From an uncultured Oscillospiraceae bacterium (GTDB lineage Bacteria; Bacillota; Clostridia; Oscillospirales; Acutalibacteraceae), in NCBI GenBank assembly GCA_900540275.1, contig UQFO01000003.1:1-64000 (forward strand): a stretch of DNA of 64,000 nt, read 5' to 3'. The position numbers were made by a program, and so were the translations under genes. The notes beneath the pieces were generated by a model. The model made no database searches. It saw only the letters and a list, made by a program, of their open reading frames with translations, and was not told the DNA's origin. This document shows positions 26,035 to 34,216 of the stretch, one piece after another. Position 1 is the stretch's first letter. Each line of letters opens with the position of its first letter.

Positions 26035-27329
26035 GCGCGTACCTCCTCCGCTTTTATCTGCCCATCCTGAAAGAGGCTGAGCTGCTCGTATTGCTGCGGC
26101 GCCTGCCCGCGAATATAATCGAGCCCCTGCTGGGAAATCAAGCTGCGTAAAGCGGTATCCTGCGAAATTACAAGACCATCGTTGAGCTTTCCGTTGACGG
26201 TGATAAAATACTGTGCCCGCTTGAGCACCACCCCCATTTTTTTCAACCCCTCGTAGCTGAGCCTGCTGACCCTGCGCGCGGTTAATATGCGTTTTGCGCT
26301 CGTTACGCCGATTCCTGGCACGCGCAAAAGCGCTTCGTACGGCGCGCGGCTTACCTCCAGCGGAAAACGCTCCATATGGCTTAAAGCCCAGTTGCATTTG
26401 GGGTCGACCAGTGGGTTAAAGCTCTGGTGCTGTTCGTCGAGCAGCTCGTCGGCTTCAAAGCCGTAAAAGCGCAGCAGCCAGTCCGCCTGGTAGAGCCTGT
26501 GCTCGCGCAGCAGGGGAGGCGGCGTGTTTACCGCCGGCAGCAGCGGGTTTGATGCAACCGGCATATAGGCCGAAAAGAATACGCGCTTGAGCCGGTATTT
26601 TTTATACAGGGCGCTGCTTAGCTTCAGAATTTGAAAGTCCGTGTCCTCAGTCGCGCCGATAATCATTTGGGTGCTTTGCCCGGCGGGGGCGAATTTCGGT
26701 GTGTGCCGGTATTTTACCAGCTCGTTCTTATTTTCGGCAAGCTTGCCGGTAATAAAGCCCATTGGCTTTAAAATAGAGGTTTTGGATTTGTCGGGCGCGA
26801 GCATGGCAAGGCTTTTTTGGCTTGGCAGCTCTATATTTATGCTCATGCGGTCAACAAGTAGCCCGAGCCTTGTAAGCAGGCCTTCATCTGCGCCGGGAAT
26901 TGCCTTTGCGTGGATATAGCCGAAAAAACGGTATTCGTCCCGCAGGATTTCAACGGTCTTGATAAGCTGCTCACAGGTATAGTCAGGGCTTTTAATCACG
27001 CCGGAGCTCAAAAAAAGGCCCTCGATGTAATTCCGCCTGTAAAACTGGATGGTTAGGTCCGCAAGCTCCCTCGGCGTAAACGCGGCGCGTGGCACGTCGT
27101 TACTGCGCCGGTTGACGCAGTAAGCGCAGTCATAAATGCAGACGTTGGTCATCAATACCTTGAGCAGGGATACACAGCGGCCGTCGGCCGAGAAGGTATG
27201 GCAGATACCGCAGCTCACTGCACTGCCAATGCCTTCTTTTCCATTTTTCCGGTCTACGCCGCTTGAAGTACAGGCTACGTCATATTTGGCGCTGTCGGCG
27301 AGTATCTTCAGTTTGTCGAACATATCCAT
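26013..27329 (-). CDS. Putative DNA modification/repair radical SAM protein (TIGR03916-like)
   Basis: 438 aa. The radical SAM cluster motif CIYDCAYC (CxxxCxxC) lies near residue 70, and a helix-hairpin-helix DNA-binding segment (LLRVPGIGVTSAKRILTARR) is near residue 350. Further Cys residues occur in the N-terminal 50 aa (VACTSSGVD, VSCGICHTFSADGRC). These features fit the family labelled putative DNA modification/repair radical SAM protein. GGGAGGGG precedes the ATG. It is first in a two-gene operon with the DUF4130 partner. Its promoter carries two LexA-type boxes (27353-27403), so DNA damage should induce it. Confidence 0.88.
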   Translation of the reverse strand: MDMFDKLKILADSAKYDVACTSSGVDRKNGKEGIGSAVSCGICHTFSADGRCVSLLKVLMTNVCIYDCAYCVNRRSNDVPRAAFTPRELADLTIQFYRRNYIEGLFLSSGVIKSPDYTCEQLIKTVEILRDEYRFFGYIHAKAIPGADEGLLTRLGLLVDRMSINIELPSQKSLAMLAPDKSKTSILKPMGFITGKLAENKNELVKYRHTPKFAPAGQSTQMIIGATEDTDFQILKLSSALYKKYRLKRVFFSAYMPVASNPLLPAVNTPPPLLREHRLYQADWLLRFYGFEADELLDEQHQSFNPLVDPKCNWALSHMERFPLEVSRAPYEALLRVPGIGVTSAKRILTARRVSRLSYEGLKKMGVVLKRAQYFITVNGKLNDGLVISQDTALRSLISQQGLDYIRGQAPQQYEQLSLFQDGQIKAEEVRACLTAGA

Positions 27330-27352
27330 ACGGTACCCCTCCCGATATATAC

Positions 27353-27403
27353 AGTATACACTCGAACAAACGTTTTAGTCAAGAGAAAACGAACATATTT
27401 TCG
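27353..27403 (-). promoter_or_regulatory. SOS-regulated promoter with two LexA boxes
   Basis: Read on the minus strand: TTGACT (27382-27377), an 18-bp spacer and TATACT (27358-27353). The spacer is almost filled by AAAACGTTTGTTCG (27376-27363), a GAAC-N4-GTTT LexA box. A second near-consensus box, CGAAAATATGTTCG (27403-27390), lies 7 bp upstream of the -35. The known Firmicutes SOS box is CGAACRNRYGTTYG. LexA binding here would block RNA polymerase. Confidence 0.75.
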
Positions 27404-27413
27404 TAAATTATAA

Positions 27414-27447
27414 TAAACAAAACCCCGCCGGAAATCCGGCAGGGTTT
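27414..27447 (-). terminator. Terminator of the PfkB operon
   Basis: Stem AAACCCTGCCGGA/TCCGGCGGGGTTT on the minus strand (27447-27420) with one mismatch, followed by TTGTTTATT. It separates the kinase operon from the SOS promoter. Confidence 0.8.
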
Positions 27448-27455
27448 ATTTTCTG

Positions 27456-28004
27456 TTAAAGGGCGTATCCGCCGTCCGGTTCGGCGCCGCATAGCAATAG
27501 CGCCGCGCAGGTAGCAAGCAGCGGGTAGACTTCCATGCGGTTTTCAAACGTAACGATGATGTCGCGGGGTTCGACCCTGTTCCCGTAAATATCGATAAGC
27601 TCCCGCTGCAGGCTGACGGTTGCGCGTGATTCGCTGATGCTTGCGATACTCAGCGTGTCCCGGGAGCCGGTGCCGCAGGTGATGGCGACACGCCCTGCTT
27701 CCTTCAGGCGGGACAGCGCCTTTTTGTTGTCGCTGTCGAGTACCGGGATAAGGGTTTCGGAAAGCTCAAAGCTGCCGCCGCTTTTAAAGCCGTCGTCAAA
27801 AACAAGGACGCCGGTTATACCGTATGTGTGCGGTACACAGGAGGTATGGCAGAGGGAAAAGAGCGGGCTTTCGCAGCTCGATTTCAGCTCATTGCGGCAA
27901 AAGCTCTGTACGCCGCCGTTTTGGGAGAGCGCGCGGTACAAGGCGTCGAACAGGTCGTGGTCTTTACGGCAGGAACAAAGCGCTACAACTGGCATTCCAC
28001 TCAT
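27456..28004 (-). CDS. Conserved-looking hypothetical protein
   Basis: 182 aa, not recognised. It is Cys-rich in the first half (CSCRKDH, SFCRNELKSSCESPLFSLCHTSCVPH) and has a Rossmann-like alternation of strands and helices (ITGVLVFDDGF; AGRVAITCGTGSRDTLSIA). No signal peptide; the last 25 residues are hydrophobic (YPLLATCAALLLC). The RBS is weak; ATG 27995 is an alternative start. It follows the PfkB kinase gene by 77 bp on the same strand and shares its terminator, so a link to sugar or nucleoside metabolism is possible but unproven. Confidence 0.65.
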   Translation of the reverse strand: MSGMPVVALCSCRKDHDLFDALYRALSQNGGVQSFCRNELKSSCESPLFSLCHTSCVPHTYGITGVLVFDDGFKSGGSFELSETLIPVLDSDNKKALSRLKEAGRVAITCGTGSRDTLSIASISESRATVSLQRELIDIYGNRVEPRDIIVTFENRMEVYPLLATCAALLLCGAEPDGGYAL

Positions 28005-28081
28005 CCATTTCTGTCGGGTTTATGTAAAGCCGCGGATGTAACAATATTATTTGATTTTATGGTTCATATATACGCGGCTTT

Positions 28082-28978
28082 TTATTCCATAAGCGTGCGG
28101 ATTGTCTGCTCCTCGGCAAAGCCCCTCGCGGCTCCCGATTCCCCGATTTTATATGAAGCGAAGGTCACGGCAAAGCGCAGGGAGAAGGCCGGGTCTTTTG
28201 TAATGGCGTATTGGTGCAGGAAAGCGGAGAACAGCGCGTCGCCCGCGCCCACGGTGTTTATGACGTCCCTCGTCTTTACAGCGGGCTGTAAAACAATCTC
28301 GCCGCTTTCTTTTGTATAGAGCAGCGCGCCCTTTGCGCCTAAGCCCATGACGATAATATCATTGCCGTATAACCCTGCTATTTCGCGGATAAAGTCCTTC
28401 GGGTCTCCCTTGACCGCTTCGTCGCTCATAAACAGGATATCCGCATAGCGCATAAAATCGGCGTTAAACACGTCGTACAAATCTGAAACGACGTGCACGT
28501 CGGTGGCGATGGTTTTTCCCATTTCCCTGGCAAGCTTTAAAAGCGGGCGGTTGAAGTTTATATTGCAGAGTACCGCGATGCCGCACGGGGCGGCGGCCTC
28601 TTTGAATTTTGGGATGCTGCACTGCGTTTCCTGGATATCCTTCAAATCGCAGTAAATCTGGCGTTTTCCCTCCTTGTCGTACAATACGACCGACTGCGGC
28701 GTGCTTTTAAGCCCGGGTTCTATATATTTACTCGAAATACCGCAGGAAAGAAGCGTCTGCTTAATCAGGCAGGCGCTGTCGCCGCCGCCCGTCAGGGAGA
28801 AAAACGTCACGTCGTCCCCAAGCACGGTAAGGGCCTTCGCTATATTGAAGCCGACGCCCGATACAGCGGTTTCCACGCCAAAAAAGGGGAAGAGGATTGG
28901 GCAGTACTGGATGGGGAAGCCATCGACTTTTACAGTGGTTTCCGTATTAATCAGGCCGGACACAAATAGTTTATTCAT
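28082..28978 (-). CDS. PfkB-family carbohydrate/nucleoside kinase
   Basis: 298 aa ribokinase-fold kinase. The second PfkB signature with the catalytic Asp is VINTVGAGDALFSAFLHQ (about 240-257), and the N-terminal GGVGxN-like motif appears as SGVGFNIAKALTVLGDDVTFFS. Substrate specificity cannot be read from sequence. I use ATG 28978; the upstream TTG at 28999 lacks an RBS. It is divergent from the thioredoxin-reductase-like gene and co-directional with the hypothetical gene downstream. Confidence 0.85.
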   Translation of the reverse strand: MNKLFVSGLINTETTVKVDGFPIQYCPILFPFFGVETAVSGVGFNIAKALTVLGDDVTFFSLTGGGDSACLIKQTLLSCGISSKYIEPGLKSTPQSVVLYDKEGKRQIYCDLKDIQETQCSIPKFKEAAAPCGIAVLCNINFNRPLLKLAREMGKTIATDVHVVSDLYDVFNADFMRYADILFMSDEAVKGDPKDFIREIAGLYGNDIIVMGLGAKGALLYTKESGEIVLQPAVKTRDVINTVGAGDALFSAFLHQYAITKDPAFSLRFAVTFASYKIGESGAARGFAEEQTIRTLME

Positions 28979-29069
28979 TATTTTTCTCTTTTCTGTCAAT
29001 TTATTTATGGTATACTGAAATTAAATAAAATGGCGCGGCATTGCGCCGGGCATGGTTAAGATATCCTTA

Positions 29070-29098
29070 GTTTACAATAAATCCAAAAAATTGTAAAC
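29070..29098. promoter_or_regulatory. 9-bp inverted repeat between divergent genes
   Basis: GTTTACAAT (29070-29078) and ATTGTAAAC (29090-29098) are perfect inverted arms 20 bp centre to centre, two helical turns, in the 156-bp divergent region between the kinase and the reductase. The geometry suits a dimeric repressor. The sequence does not match a site I can assign. A small hairpin, GGCGC/GCGCC, lies upstream at about 29032-29047. Confidence 0.5.
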
Positions 29099-29134
29099 AG
29101 ACAGGGGAAAACCGTGCCGGAAGGAGCGGATACC

Positions 29135-30049
29135 ATGAAGGATATGATTATTATCGGCGCGGGGCCGGCGGGCCTGACCGCGGCTCTTTACGCGCTGCGC
29201 GCGGGAAAGGACGTTTTGGTTTTCGACAAAGCGGTATATGGCGGGCAGACGGTCAACACGCCGGAAATTGAAAATTATCCCGGCATAAAAACAATCAGCG
29301 GGACAGATTTCGCTATGCGCCTTTACGAGCAGGTGGAACAGCTCGGCGTGCAGTATGAATACGGAGACGTACTTCCCGTTGTGCTTTCGGGCGCGGAAAA
29401 AATACTCAGCGGCGCAGGCAGGGAATACAGCGCCCGTACAGTCGTGATTGCAAACGGAGCGGTGCGCAGGAAGCTTGGCTGTGAAGGCGAGGAACGCCTG
29501 ACAGGAAAGGGCGTTTCGTATTGTGCGACGTGTGACGGGGCGTTCTTCCGTGATAAGGACGTTATTGTCGCGGGCAGCGGCAATACAGCCATAGAGGACG
29601 CGCTGTATCTTTCCAACATCTGTAAAAACGTGACGATGCTCATACGTAAGGACATCATTAAGGGCGAGCGTATGGCCGCGAAGCGTTTACAGGAAAAACA
29701 AAACGTCAAAATCTATTTTAACCAGAGCATTACAAAAATTACGGGTGAAGACAAGGTGGAGGGCGTGGAGACAACCGACCGCAGCACGGGTGAAAAGCGG
29801 TTTTACAAAACGGAGGCCGTGTTCGTGGCGGTTGGGCTGATACCTTCAAACGAAGTGTTCCGCAGGTTTATTACACTCGATGAAAACGGGTATATTGCGG
29901 CGGGCGAGGACTGCAAAACGAATATAGAAGGCGTTTTTGCCGCGGGCGATACGCGCACCAAACGTTTAAGGCAGATTGTAACGGCTGCTGCCGACGGGGC
30001 GGTCGCGGCCGCTTATGCCGCGGAATATCTAGATAAAATGGGATTTTGA
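29135..30049 (+). CDS. Thioredoxin-disulfide reductase-like flavoprotein
   Basis: 304 aa, the size of bacterial low-molecular-weight thioredoxin reductase. FAD site MIIIGAGPAGLTAALYALRAG at the N-terminus, redox-active CATC in SYCATCDGAFF (about 130-140), pyridine-nucleotide site VAGSGNTAIEDALYL, and a C-terminal FAD motif GVFAAGDTRTKRLRQIVTAAADGA. It probably reduces thioredoxin; electron donor preference (NADPH or ferredoxin) is unclear. The start is ATG 29135 with GGAAGGAG; GTG 29114 lies before the RBS. No thioredoxin gene is adjacent. Confidence 0.9.
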   Translation: MKDMIIIGAGPAGLTAALYALRAGKDVLVFDKAVYGGQTVNTPEIENYPGIKTISGTDFAMRLYEQVEQLGVQYEYGDVLPVVLSGAEKILSGAGREYSARTVVIANGAVRRKLGCEGEERLTGKGVSYCATCDGAFFRDKDVIVAGSGNTAIEDALYLSNICKNVTMLIRKDIIKGERMAAKRLQEKQNVKIYFNQSITKITGEDKVEGVETTDRSTGEKRFYKTEAVFVAVGLIPSNEVFRRFITLDENGYIAAGEDCKTNIEGVFAAGDTRTKRLRQIVTAAADGAVAAAYAAEYLDKMGF

Positions 30050-30123
30050 TAAAAAATATGTTGATTATTGTGTGAACCGGCGTTATGATAAGAACAGAAG
30101 TTAAAAATAGCGGAGGTGCTGTT

Positions 30124-30612
30124 GTGAACCGAATCGACAAGAAGAATTATTATCTGGACATTGCGGAAACCGTTTTGGAGCGCGGGACGTGCCTGAGAAG
30201 GAATTTCGGGGCGATTATCGTAAAAAACGACCAGATTATCTCCACGGGCTATACCGGCGCGCCGAGAGGCAGGAAAAATTGTATGGATATGGGCGTGTGC
30301 GTACGTGAAAACATGAAGGTGCCGCGCGGAGAGCGGTATGAGCTGTGCAGGAGTGTGCATGCGGAAGCGAACGCCATCATCCATGCCGCGCGCAATGACA
30401 TGCTTGGCGCGACGCTTTATCTTGTCGGAAAGGACGCGAAAACCGGCGCCTATGTGGAGGATGCGAACTCCTGCGCCATGTGTAAACGCTTGATTATCAA
30501 CGCCGGGATAACGCGTGTGATTATCCGCAATACAAAGGATACCTTTACCGCTGTTTATGTTGATTCCTGGGTGGAAAACGATGAGTCGATTGAGGGCGCT
30601 TCCGGATATTAA
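30124..30612 (+). CDS. dCMP/CMP deaminase (ComEB-like)
   Basis: 162 aa zinc-dependent deaminase. The first zinc motif is SVHAEANAI (HAE) and the second, usually PCxxC, is SCAMCKR. The N-terminal RNFGAIIVKNDQIISTGYTGAPRG is typical of deoxycytidylate deaminases, which supply dUMP for thymidylate synthesis. It starts at GTG 30124 behind GGAGGTG; ATG 30085 would add 13 residues ahead of the RBS. It ends at a strong terminator. Confidence 0.9.
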   Translation: MNRIDKKNYYLDIAETVLERGTCLRRNFGAIIVKNDQIISTGYTGAPRGRKNCMDMGVCVRENMKVPRGERYELCRSVHAEANAIIHAARNDMLGATLYLVGKDAKTGAYVEDANSCAMCKRLIINAGITRVIIRNTKDTFTAVYVDSWVENDESIEGASGY

Positions 30613-30626
30613 AAAATGAAAAGCAG

Positions 30627-30666
30627 AAAAACCCCCGCTGTGCTGTCGATGCACGGCGGGGGTTTT
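30627..30666 (+). terminator. Rho-independent terminator of the deaminase gene
   Basis: AAAACCCCCGC-T-GTGC paired with GCAC-G-GCGGGGGTTTT around a 7-nt loop; the T run is short but part of the stem. Confidence 0.85.
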
Positions 30667-30687
30667 ATCATGTTTTGGAACCGGACG

Positions 30688-30784
30688 CATATATTTTTAG
30701 TGGCTGTGCAAAATCTTTGATTTTGCGGCGCGCGCAGCGCGCTGGCTGCCCTGCGGGCAAACGCACAGCCGCGTAAAATATATG
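30688..30784. repeat. 97-bp cloverleaf-like inverted-repeat element
   Basis: Outer arms CATATATTTT/AAAATATATG (30688-30697/30775-30784) and inner arms GGCTGTGC/GCACAGCC (30702-30709/30763-30770) enclose three perfect hairpins: AAAATC-TTT-GATTTT (30710-30724), GCGCGC-GCA-GCGCGC (30728-30742) and TGCCC-TGC-GGGCA (30747-30759). The whole folds as a three-armed cloverleaf on either strand. It lies between a terminator and the convergent abrB-type gene and encodes nothing. It may be a MITE/REP-like element or a structured RNA. Another short hairpin, GCCCG/CGGGC, follows at about 30788-30801. Confidence 0.7.
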
Positions 30785-30825
30785 GCAGCCCGTTTACGGG
30801 CGCGGACGGCCCCCGCTGTTTGAAA

Positions 30826-31071
30826 TTATCTCCCGCGATAAATTTCCCTGCGGCAGTCCTCACAGATGATTTTGCCGCGGTAGGTCGTAATATTGTCGGC
30901 GCTTCCGCAAAAGATGCAGCTGGGATTATACTTGCGCATTGTAATCCCCTCGCTGTCGGTAAACAATTCGACCGCGCAGCCCTTATCCAGTCCATAGGAT
31001 TTCCTCAGGGGCGCTGGAATGACGATTCTTCCCAAATTATCGATGTTGCATAAAAATCCGGCAGGTTTCAT
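30826..31071 (-). CDS. AbrB/SpoVT-type regulator with C-terminal zinc ribbon
   Basis: 81 aa. An N-terminal swapped-hairpin AbrB domain (FLCNIDNLGRIVIPAPLRKSYGL, about 5-45) is followed by a compact zinc ribbon, CIFCGSADN..CEDC (about 55-75). AbrB-domain proteins control transition-state and sporulation genes in Firmicutes. GGGAAGGGAG lies 11 bp before ATG 31071; the frame to 31164 extends through the promoter. It is divergent from spmAB and has a consensus promoter of its own. Confidence 0.88.
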   Translation of the reverse strand: MKPAGFLCNIDNLGRIVIPAPLRKSYGLDKGCAVELFTDSEGITMRKYNPSCIFCGSADNITTYRGKIICEDCRREIYRGR

Positions 31072-31135
31072 GATTTTAAGACTCCCTTCCCTTGTTTGTC
31101 TTATAAAGTTTGCTTCCTCTCTTGAGCTCGACTTT

Positions 31136-31164
31136 ATTTTACCAAAAAGTGGTATTATTGTCAA
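31136..31164 (-). promoter_or_regulatory. Consensus promoter of the AbrB-type gene
   Basis: On the minus strand TTGACA (31164-31159), 17 bp, TAAAAT (31141-31136), 65 bp upstream of the start. A near-perfect sigma-A promoter. Confidence 0.8.
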
Positions 31165-31218
31165 TAATTATCTCATTTTTGTTATTTTTACAAATTTTGT
31201 CGAAATGAGTGACGGTTT

Positions 31219-31812
31219 ATGATGAATTATATCTGGGGTGCAATCCTGCTCATCAGCGTCGTATGCGGCATCATAAACGGAAAAACCGCACAGCTCAGTG
31301 CTGCCGCGCTTGACGGGGCAAAGGACGCTATAGAGCTTCTGCTTACCATGTGCGGTATGATGTGCCTGTGGTCGGGGCTGATGGACATTGCCGAGCAGGG
31401 CGGGCTGACCGCGGTGCTTGCGCGGGCCTTTTCCCCTGTTTTAAAGCTGCTGTTCCCCGATTATAAAAACGACAAAGAAACTTCCGGCGCAATCTGTTCA
31501 AACGTTACGGCAAACCTTTTGGGGCTGGGCAACGCGGCGACGCCGCTTGGAATTGAAGCAATGCGCCGCATGCAGGTGAAAAACCCGCAGAACGAAACCG
31601 CAAACAACAGTATGGTGATGTTTGTCGTGATTAATACGGCGTCTATTCAGCTTATTCCGACGACGATTGCCGTGCTCCGGCAGAAATACGGCTCTGCTTC
31701 AGCACTCGATATCCTGCCATGCGTCTGGGTGAGCTCTATTTTTGCCCTTGCGGTGGGCATTACGGCTGCAAAGCTGCTGCAAGCAAGGCGAGGTAAGGGA
31801 AAGGAGGCATAG
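31219..31812 (+). CDS. spmA: Spore maturation protein A
   Basis: 197 aa membrane protein with five or six helices and a Gate-like (nucleoside recognition) fold. Conserved blocks are MCLWSGLMDIAEQGGL, NVTANLLGLGNAATPLGIEAM and NTASIQLIPTTIAVLR. SpmA and SpmB are needed for spore core dehydration and heat resistance. The RBS is weak; ATG 31222 is an equally possible start. The gene precedes spmB by 3 bp. Confidence 0.93.
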   Translation: MMNYIWGAILLISVVCGIINGKTAQLSAAALDGAKDAIELLLTMCGMMCLWSGLMDIAEQGGLTAVLARAFSPVLKLLFPDYKNDKETSGAICSNVTANLLGLGNAATPLGIEAMRRMQVKNPQNETANNSMVMFVVINTASIQLIPTTIAVLRQKYGSASALDILPCVWVSSIFALAVGITAAKLLQARRGKGKEA

Positions 31813-31815
31813 GGC

Positions 31816-32337
31816 TTGGAGCAGTTTGGCGGGTATATCATCCCGGTCGTCATTGCGGTGATTGTACTTTTTGGTTTTATCAAAAAGGTTCCCTGCTTCG
31901 ACTGTTTCCTCGAGGGGGCAAAGCAGGGGCTTATTTCTACCTACAAAATCGCGCCGTCGCTCATTGGGCTGATTGTCGCTGTGACCATGCTCAAGGCTTC
32001 CGGCGCGCTTGATATGCTGATACATTTTATAGAGCCTGCGGCGACGCTGCTGGGCTTTCCGGCGGAAATAATGCCGCTTGCGCTTCTGCGGCCCGTTTCG
32101 GGAAGCGGCTCGACAGCGATTTTAAATACGATTCTAAAGGATTACGGGCCGGACAGCTTTATCGGCCGGTGCGCGAGCGTGATGGCCGGCTCGACGGAAA
32201 CCACGTTTTACGCGATTGCCGTTTATTACGGCTCGGTCGGGATTAAAAAAATCCGCCATACCGTGCCGGCGGCGCTGTGCGCCGATTTTGCGGGCATGGT
32301 AATGGCGGTGCTTTCAGTGCGGTTTTTCTTCCGGTAA
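31816..32337 (+). CDS. spmB: Spore maturation protein B
   Basis: 173 aa membrane protein, partner of SpmA. Family motifs are GAKQGLISTYKIAPSLIGLI, LRPVSGSGSTAIL and MAGSTETTFYAIAVYYGSVGI. The start is TTG 31816 following AAGGAGG, so the AAGGAGG sits at the end of spmA. It converges with the GerA-family gene, only 2 bp apart, with no terminator visible between them. Confidence 0.93.
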   Translation: MEQFGGYIIPVVIAVIVLFGFIKKVPCFDCFLEGAKQGLISTYKIAPSLIGLIVAVTMLKASGALDMLIHFIEPAATLLGFPAEIMPLALLRPVSGSGSTAILNTILKDYGPDSFIGRCASVMAGSTETTFYAIAVYYGSVGIKKIRHTVPAALCADFAGMVMAVLSVRFFFR

Positions 32338-32339
32338 GG

Positions 32340-33740
32340 TCATTTGCTCAATTGCGGGCGGATGACCTTATGGAGCAGCTTTTTTCCGTTGAAGGGAATC
32401 AGCGGATACAGGTAGCTCTTGCCGGAAACCGTCTTATTTGTAATAAGCAGGACGATAATCAGGACAAACCCTGCGATAAAGCCCCAGATGCTGAACAGCT
32501 GCGTGAGAATGAGCAGCATGATGCGCAGGAACTTGAGCGAATACCCCAGCTCGTAGCTCGGCTGCGTATAGTTCGCAATTGCGACAAAAGCCATATAAAG
32601 CATGGCCTCGGTTGAAAACCAACCGACTGTGACGGCAAAATCCGACAGGGCAATCGCGCCGATAATACTGAGCGAGGTACTCAGGCTGTTCGGTGTATTG
32701 ACGGACGCCAGCCGCAGGCCGTCGATTCCGAGCTCCAGGATAATCAACTGCCAAAACACCGGGATATTGACCGGCTCGGTAATCAGGATAAATTCAAACG
32801 CCTTTGGGATAAGCTCGGGATTTTTCAGTGCAAGCAGCCACAATGGCGTGATGACGAGCGTAGCAAACGTGACAAGATAGCGGGCAAGGCGGATATACGT
32901 GCCGGTAAGCGGCGGGAAATAGTAGTCGTCTACCTCTTCGATGATATCGAAAATCGAAGTCGGCAGCACGAGTGCAGAGGGGGAATTGTCTACTAAAATG
33001 ATGATATTGCCCTCAAGGATTGCGGACGCGGCGCTGTCGGGCCGTTCGGTATATTTGACCTTGGGGAAGGGGTTATACCATTTGTGCTTGTAAATGGCTT
33101 CAATCAGGCTCTGCTGATTCATGGTCAGGGACTTTACCTTGATGTTGTTGATTTCCCTTGTCAGCTTGCCGAGCAGCTTTTTATCGACGAGGTTGTCCAT
33201 GTAGCAGACAGCCACGTCGGTCCTCGAGACGCTGCCCACGACAAACGGGCTGACGGTGAGCTGCGGGTCGCGGATGCGCCGCCTGATAAGCGCCGTATTG
33301 CATATGAGCGTCTCTACAAAGCCGTCCTTTGAGCCGCGCAGGGATTTGTCCTTTTCAGGCTCGCTTGTTTCCCTTTGGGGGTAAGTGCGGCTGTCAATCA
33401 TTATGGCCTGCGTAAAACCGTCTACAAAGAGAGCCGTTACGCCGGACAGCACGTTCATACAGATTTTGTCCGCGTCGCCGGTTAGGTCGACCTCCACATA
33501 GGGTACGCAGGTCTTAATAAAGGTGTGTGCGTCGGCCATGGCGGAATCGTCGTCGATGGAATAGAAGAATTCCATTACCTTTTCCATGACCTCGTCCTTT
33601 AAAAGGCCGTCTATAAAGAACATGCAGGCGCGCCGCTTGTTGATGGTAATGGTGCGGTAAATCAAATCAAAGCTTTCCTTTGCGCGCAGTTTTTCTTTAA
33701 AGAGCTTGATGTTGTCGTCGATATTGCTTGAAAGGCTCAT
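32340..33740 (-). CDS. GerA/SpoVAF-family spore germination protein
   Basis: 466 aa. A soluble N-terminal domain (about 1-260) is followed by four or five membrane helices; the core motif block DSAASAILEGNIIILVDNSPSALVLPTSIFDI and FPPLTGTYIRLARY are typical of GerA-family A subunits. There is no B or C subunit gene next to it, which fits SpoVAF (the GerA homologue acting with the DPA channel) better than a tricistronic nutrient receptor. The start is ATG 33740 after AAAGGATTG; the longer frame to 33812 has no RBS. Confidence 0.88.
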   Translation of the reverse strand: MSLSSNIDDNIKLFKEKLRAKESFDLIYRTITINKRRACMFFIDGLLKDEVMEKVMEFFYSIDDDSAMADAHTFIKTCVPYVEVDLTGDADKICMNVLSGVTALFVDGFTQAIMIDSRTYPQRETSEPEKDKSLRGSKDGFVETLICNTALIRRRIRDPQLTVSPFVVGSVSRTDVAVCYMDNLVDKKLLGKLTREINNIKVKSLTMNQQSLIEAIYKHKWYNPFPKVKYTERPDSAASAILEGNIIILVDNSPSALVLPTSIFDIIEEVDDYYFPPLTGTYIRLARYLVTFATLVITPLWLLALKNPELIPKAFEFILITEPVNIPVFWQLIILELGIDGLRLASVNTPNSLSTSLSIIGAIALSDFAVTVGWFSTEAMLYMAFVAIANYTQPSYELGYSLKFLRIMLLILTQLFSIWGFIAGFVLIIVLLITNKTVSGKSYLYPLIPFNGKKLLHKVIRPQLSK

Positions 33741-33880
33741 AGCGTCAATCCTTTCTGCCGGAAAATGTAAAATACTTCGACTTAGTTTATGTAATCCGAT
33801 TTGTTTTATCAAAAAAATTAAAAAACAGGCGTCTATACTGCGGTTTTATATTTATAATTCAATATTTTTCATAAAAATTG

Positions 33881-33909
33881 TTGACAAAACACGGAATAAG
33901 GGTTACAAT
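33881..33909 (+). promoter_or_regulatory. Promoter of the T-box-trpB unit
   Basis: TTGACA (33881-33886), 17 bp, TACAAT (33904-33909); transcription would begin about 33916, at the 5' edge of the T-box leader. Confidence 0.8.
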
Positions 33910-33916
33910 AAAGAAA

Positions 33917-34182
33917 ATTTTATCCGGTAAACCGAAGAGTAAGAGGAGTAACCGCAGGGTGAATGCCCGAAAGAGAGCCGCGGACGGTGGAAGCGCGGCG
34001 GGTGTTTGTGCGGCGAATGGGCTTACGAGGGCAAGGTGAACATTGCAGTAGCCGAGCCGGGAGCTTCACCCGTTATCAAGGAAGCGCGCGTTTTTTGACG
34101 TGCGGAGCAGGAGGATTTTATAATCAATCTGGGTGGTACCGCGGAAGTTCGCTTTCGTCCCTTGTGGACGGAAGCTTTTTTT
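33917..34182 (+). ncRNA. T-box riboswitch, tryptophan specifier
   Basis: The canonical antiterminator core GGGTGGTACCGCGG lies at 34131-34144. Stem I has base GTAAG/CTTAC (33939-33943/34022-34026), a CCGCA/TGCGG stem above it, an AGAGAG bulge and a GGTGGAA distal loop. The 3' side of the specifier loop reads CGAA-TGG-G, giving UGG (34018-34020), the Trp codon. The leader ends in a terminator, GCTTTCGTCC/GGACGGAAGC (34151-34160/34166-34175), plus seven T. Uncharged tRNA-Trp should pair and permit transcription of trpB. The TGGT in the T-box bulge implies an A discriminator base in the tRNA. Confidence 0.93.
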
Positions 34183-34216
34183 ATTTGATTTTTAAAAACA
34201 GAAAGGAGTCTTTACT

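Noticed and set aside
25252..26397. Long form (381 aa) of the DUF4130 protein
   Set aside because: The extra 121 residues lie within the overlapping radical SAM gene; the start at 26034 has an excellent RBS and the family N-terminus.
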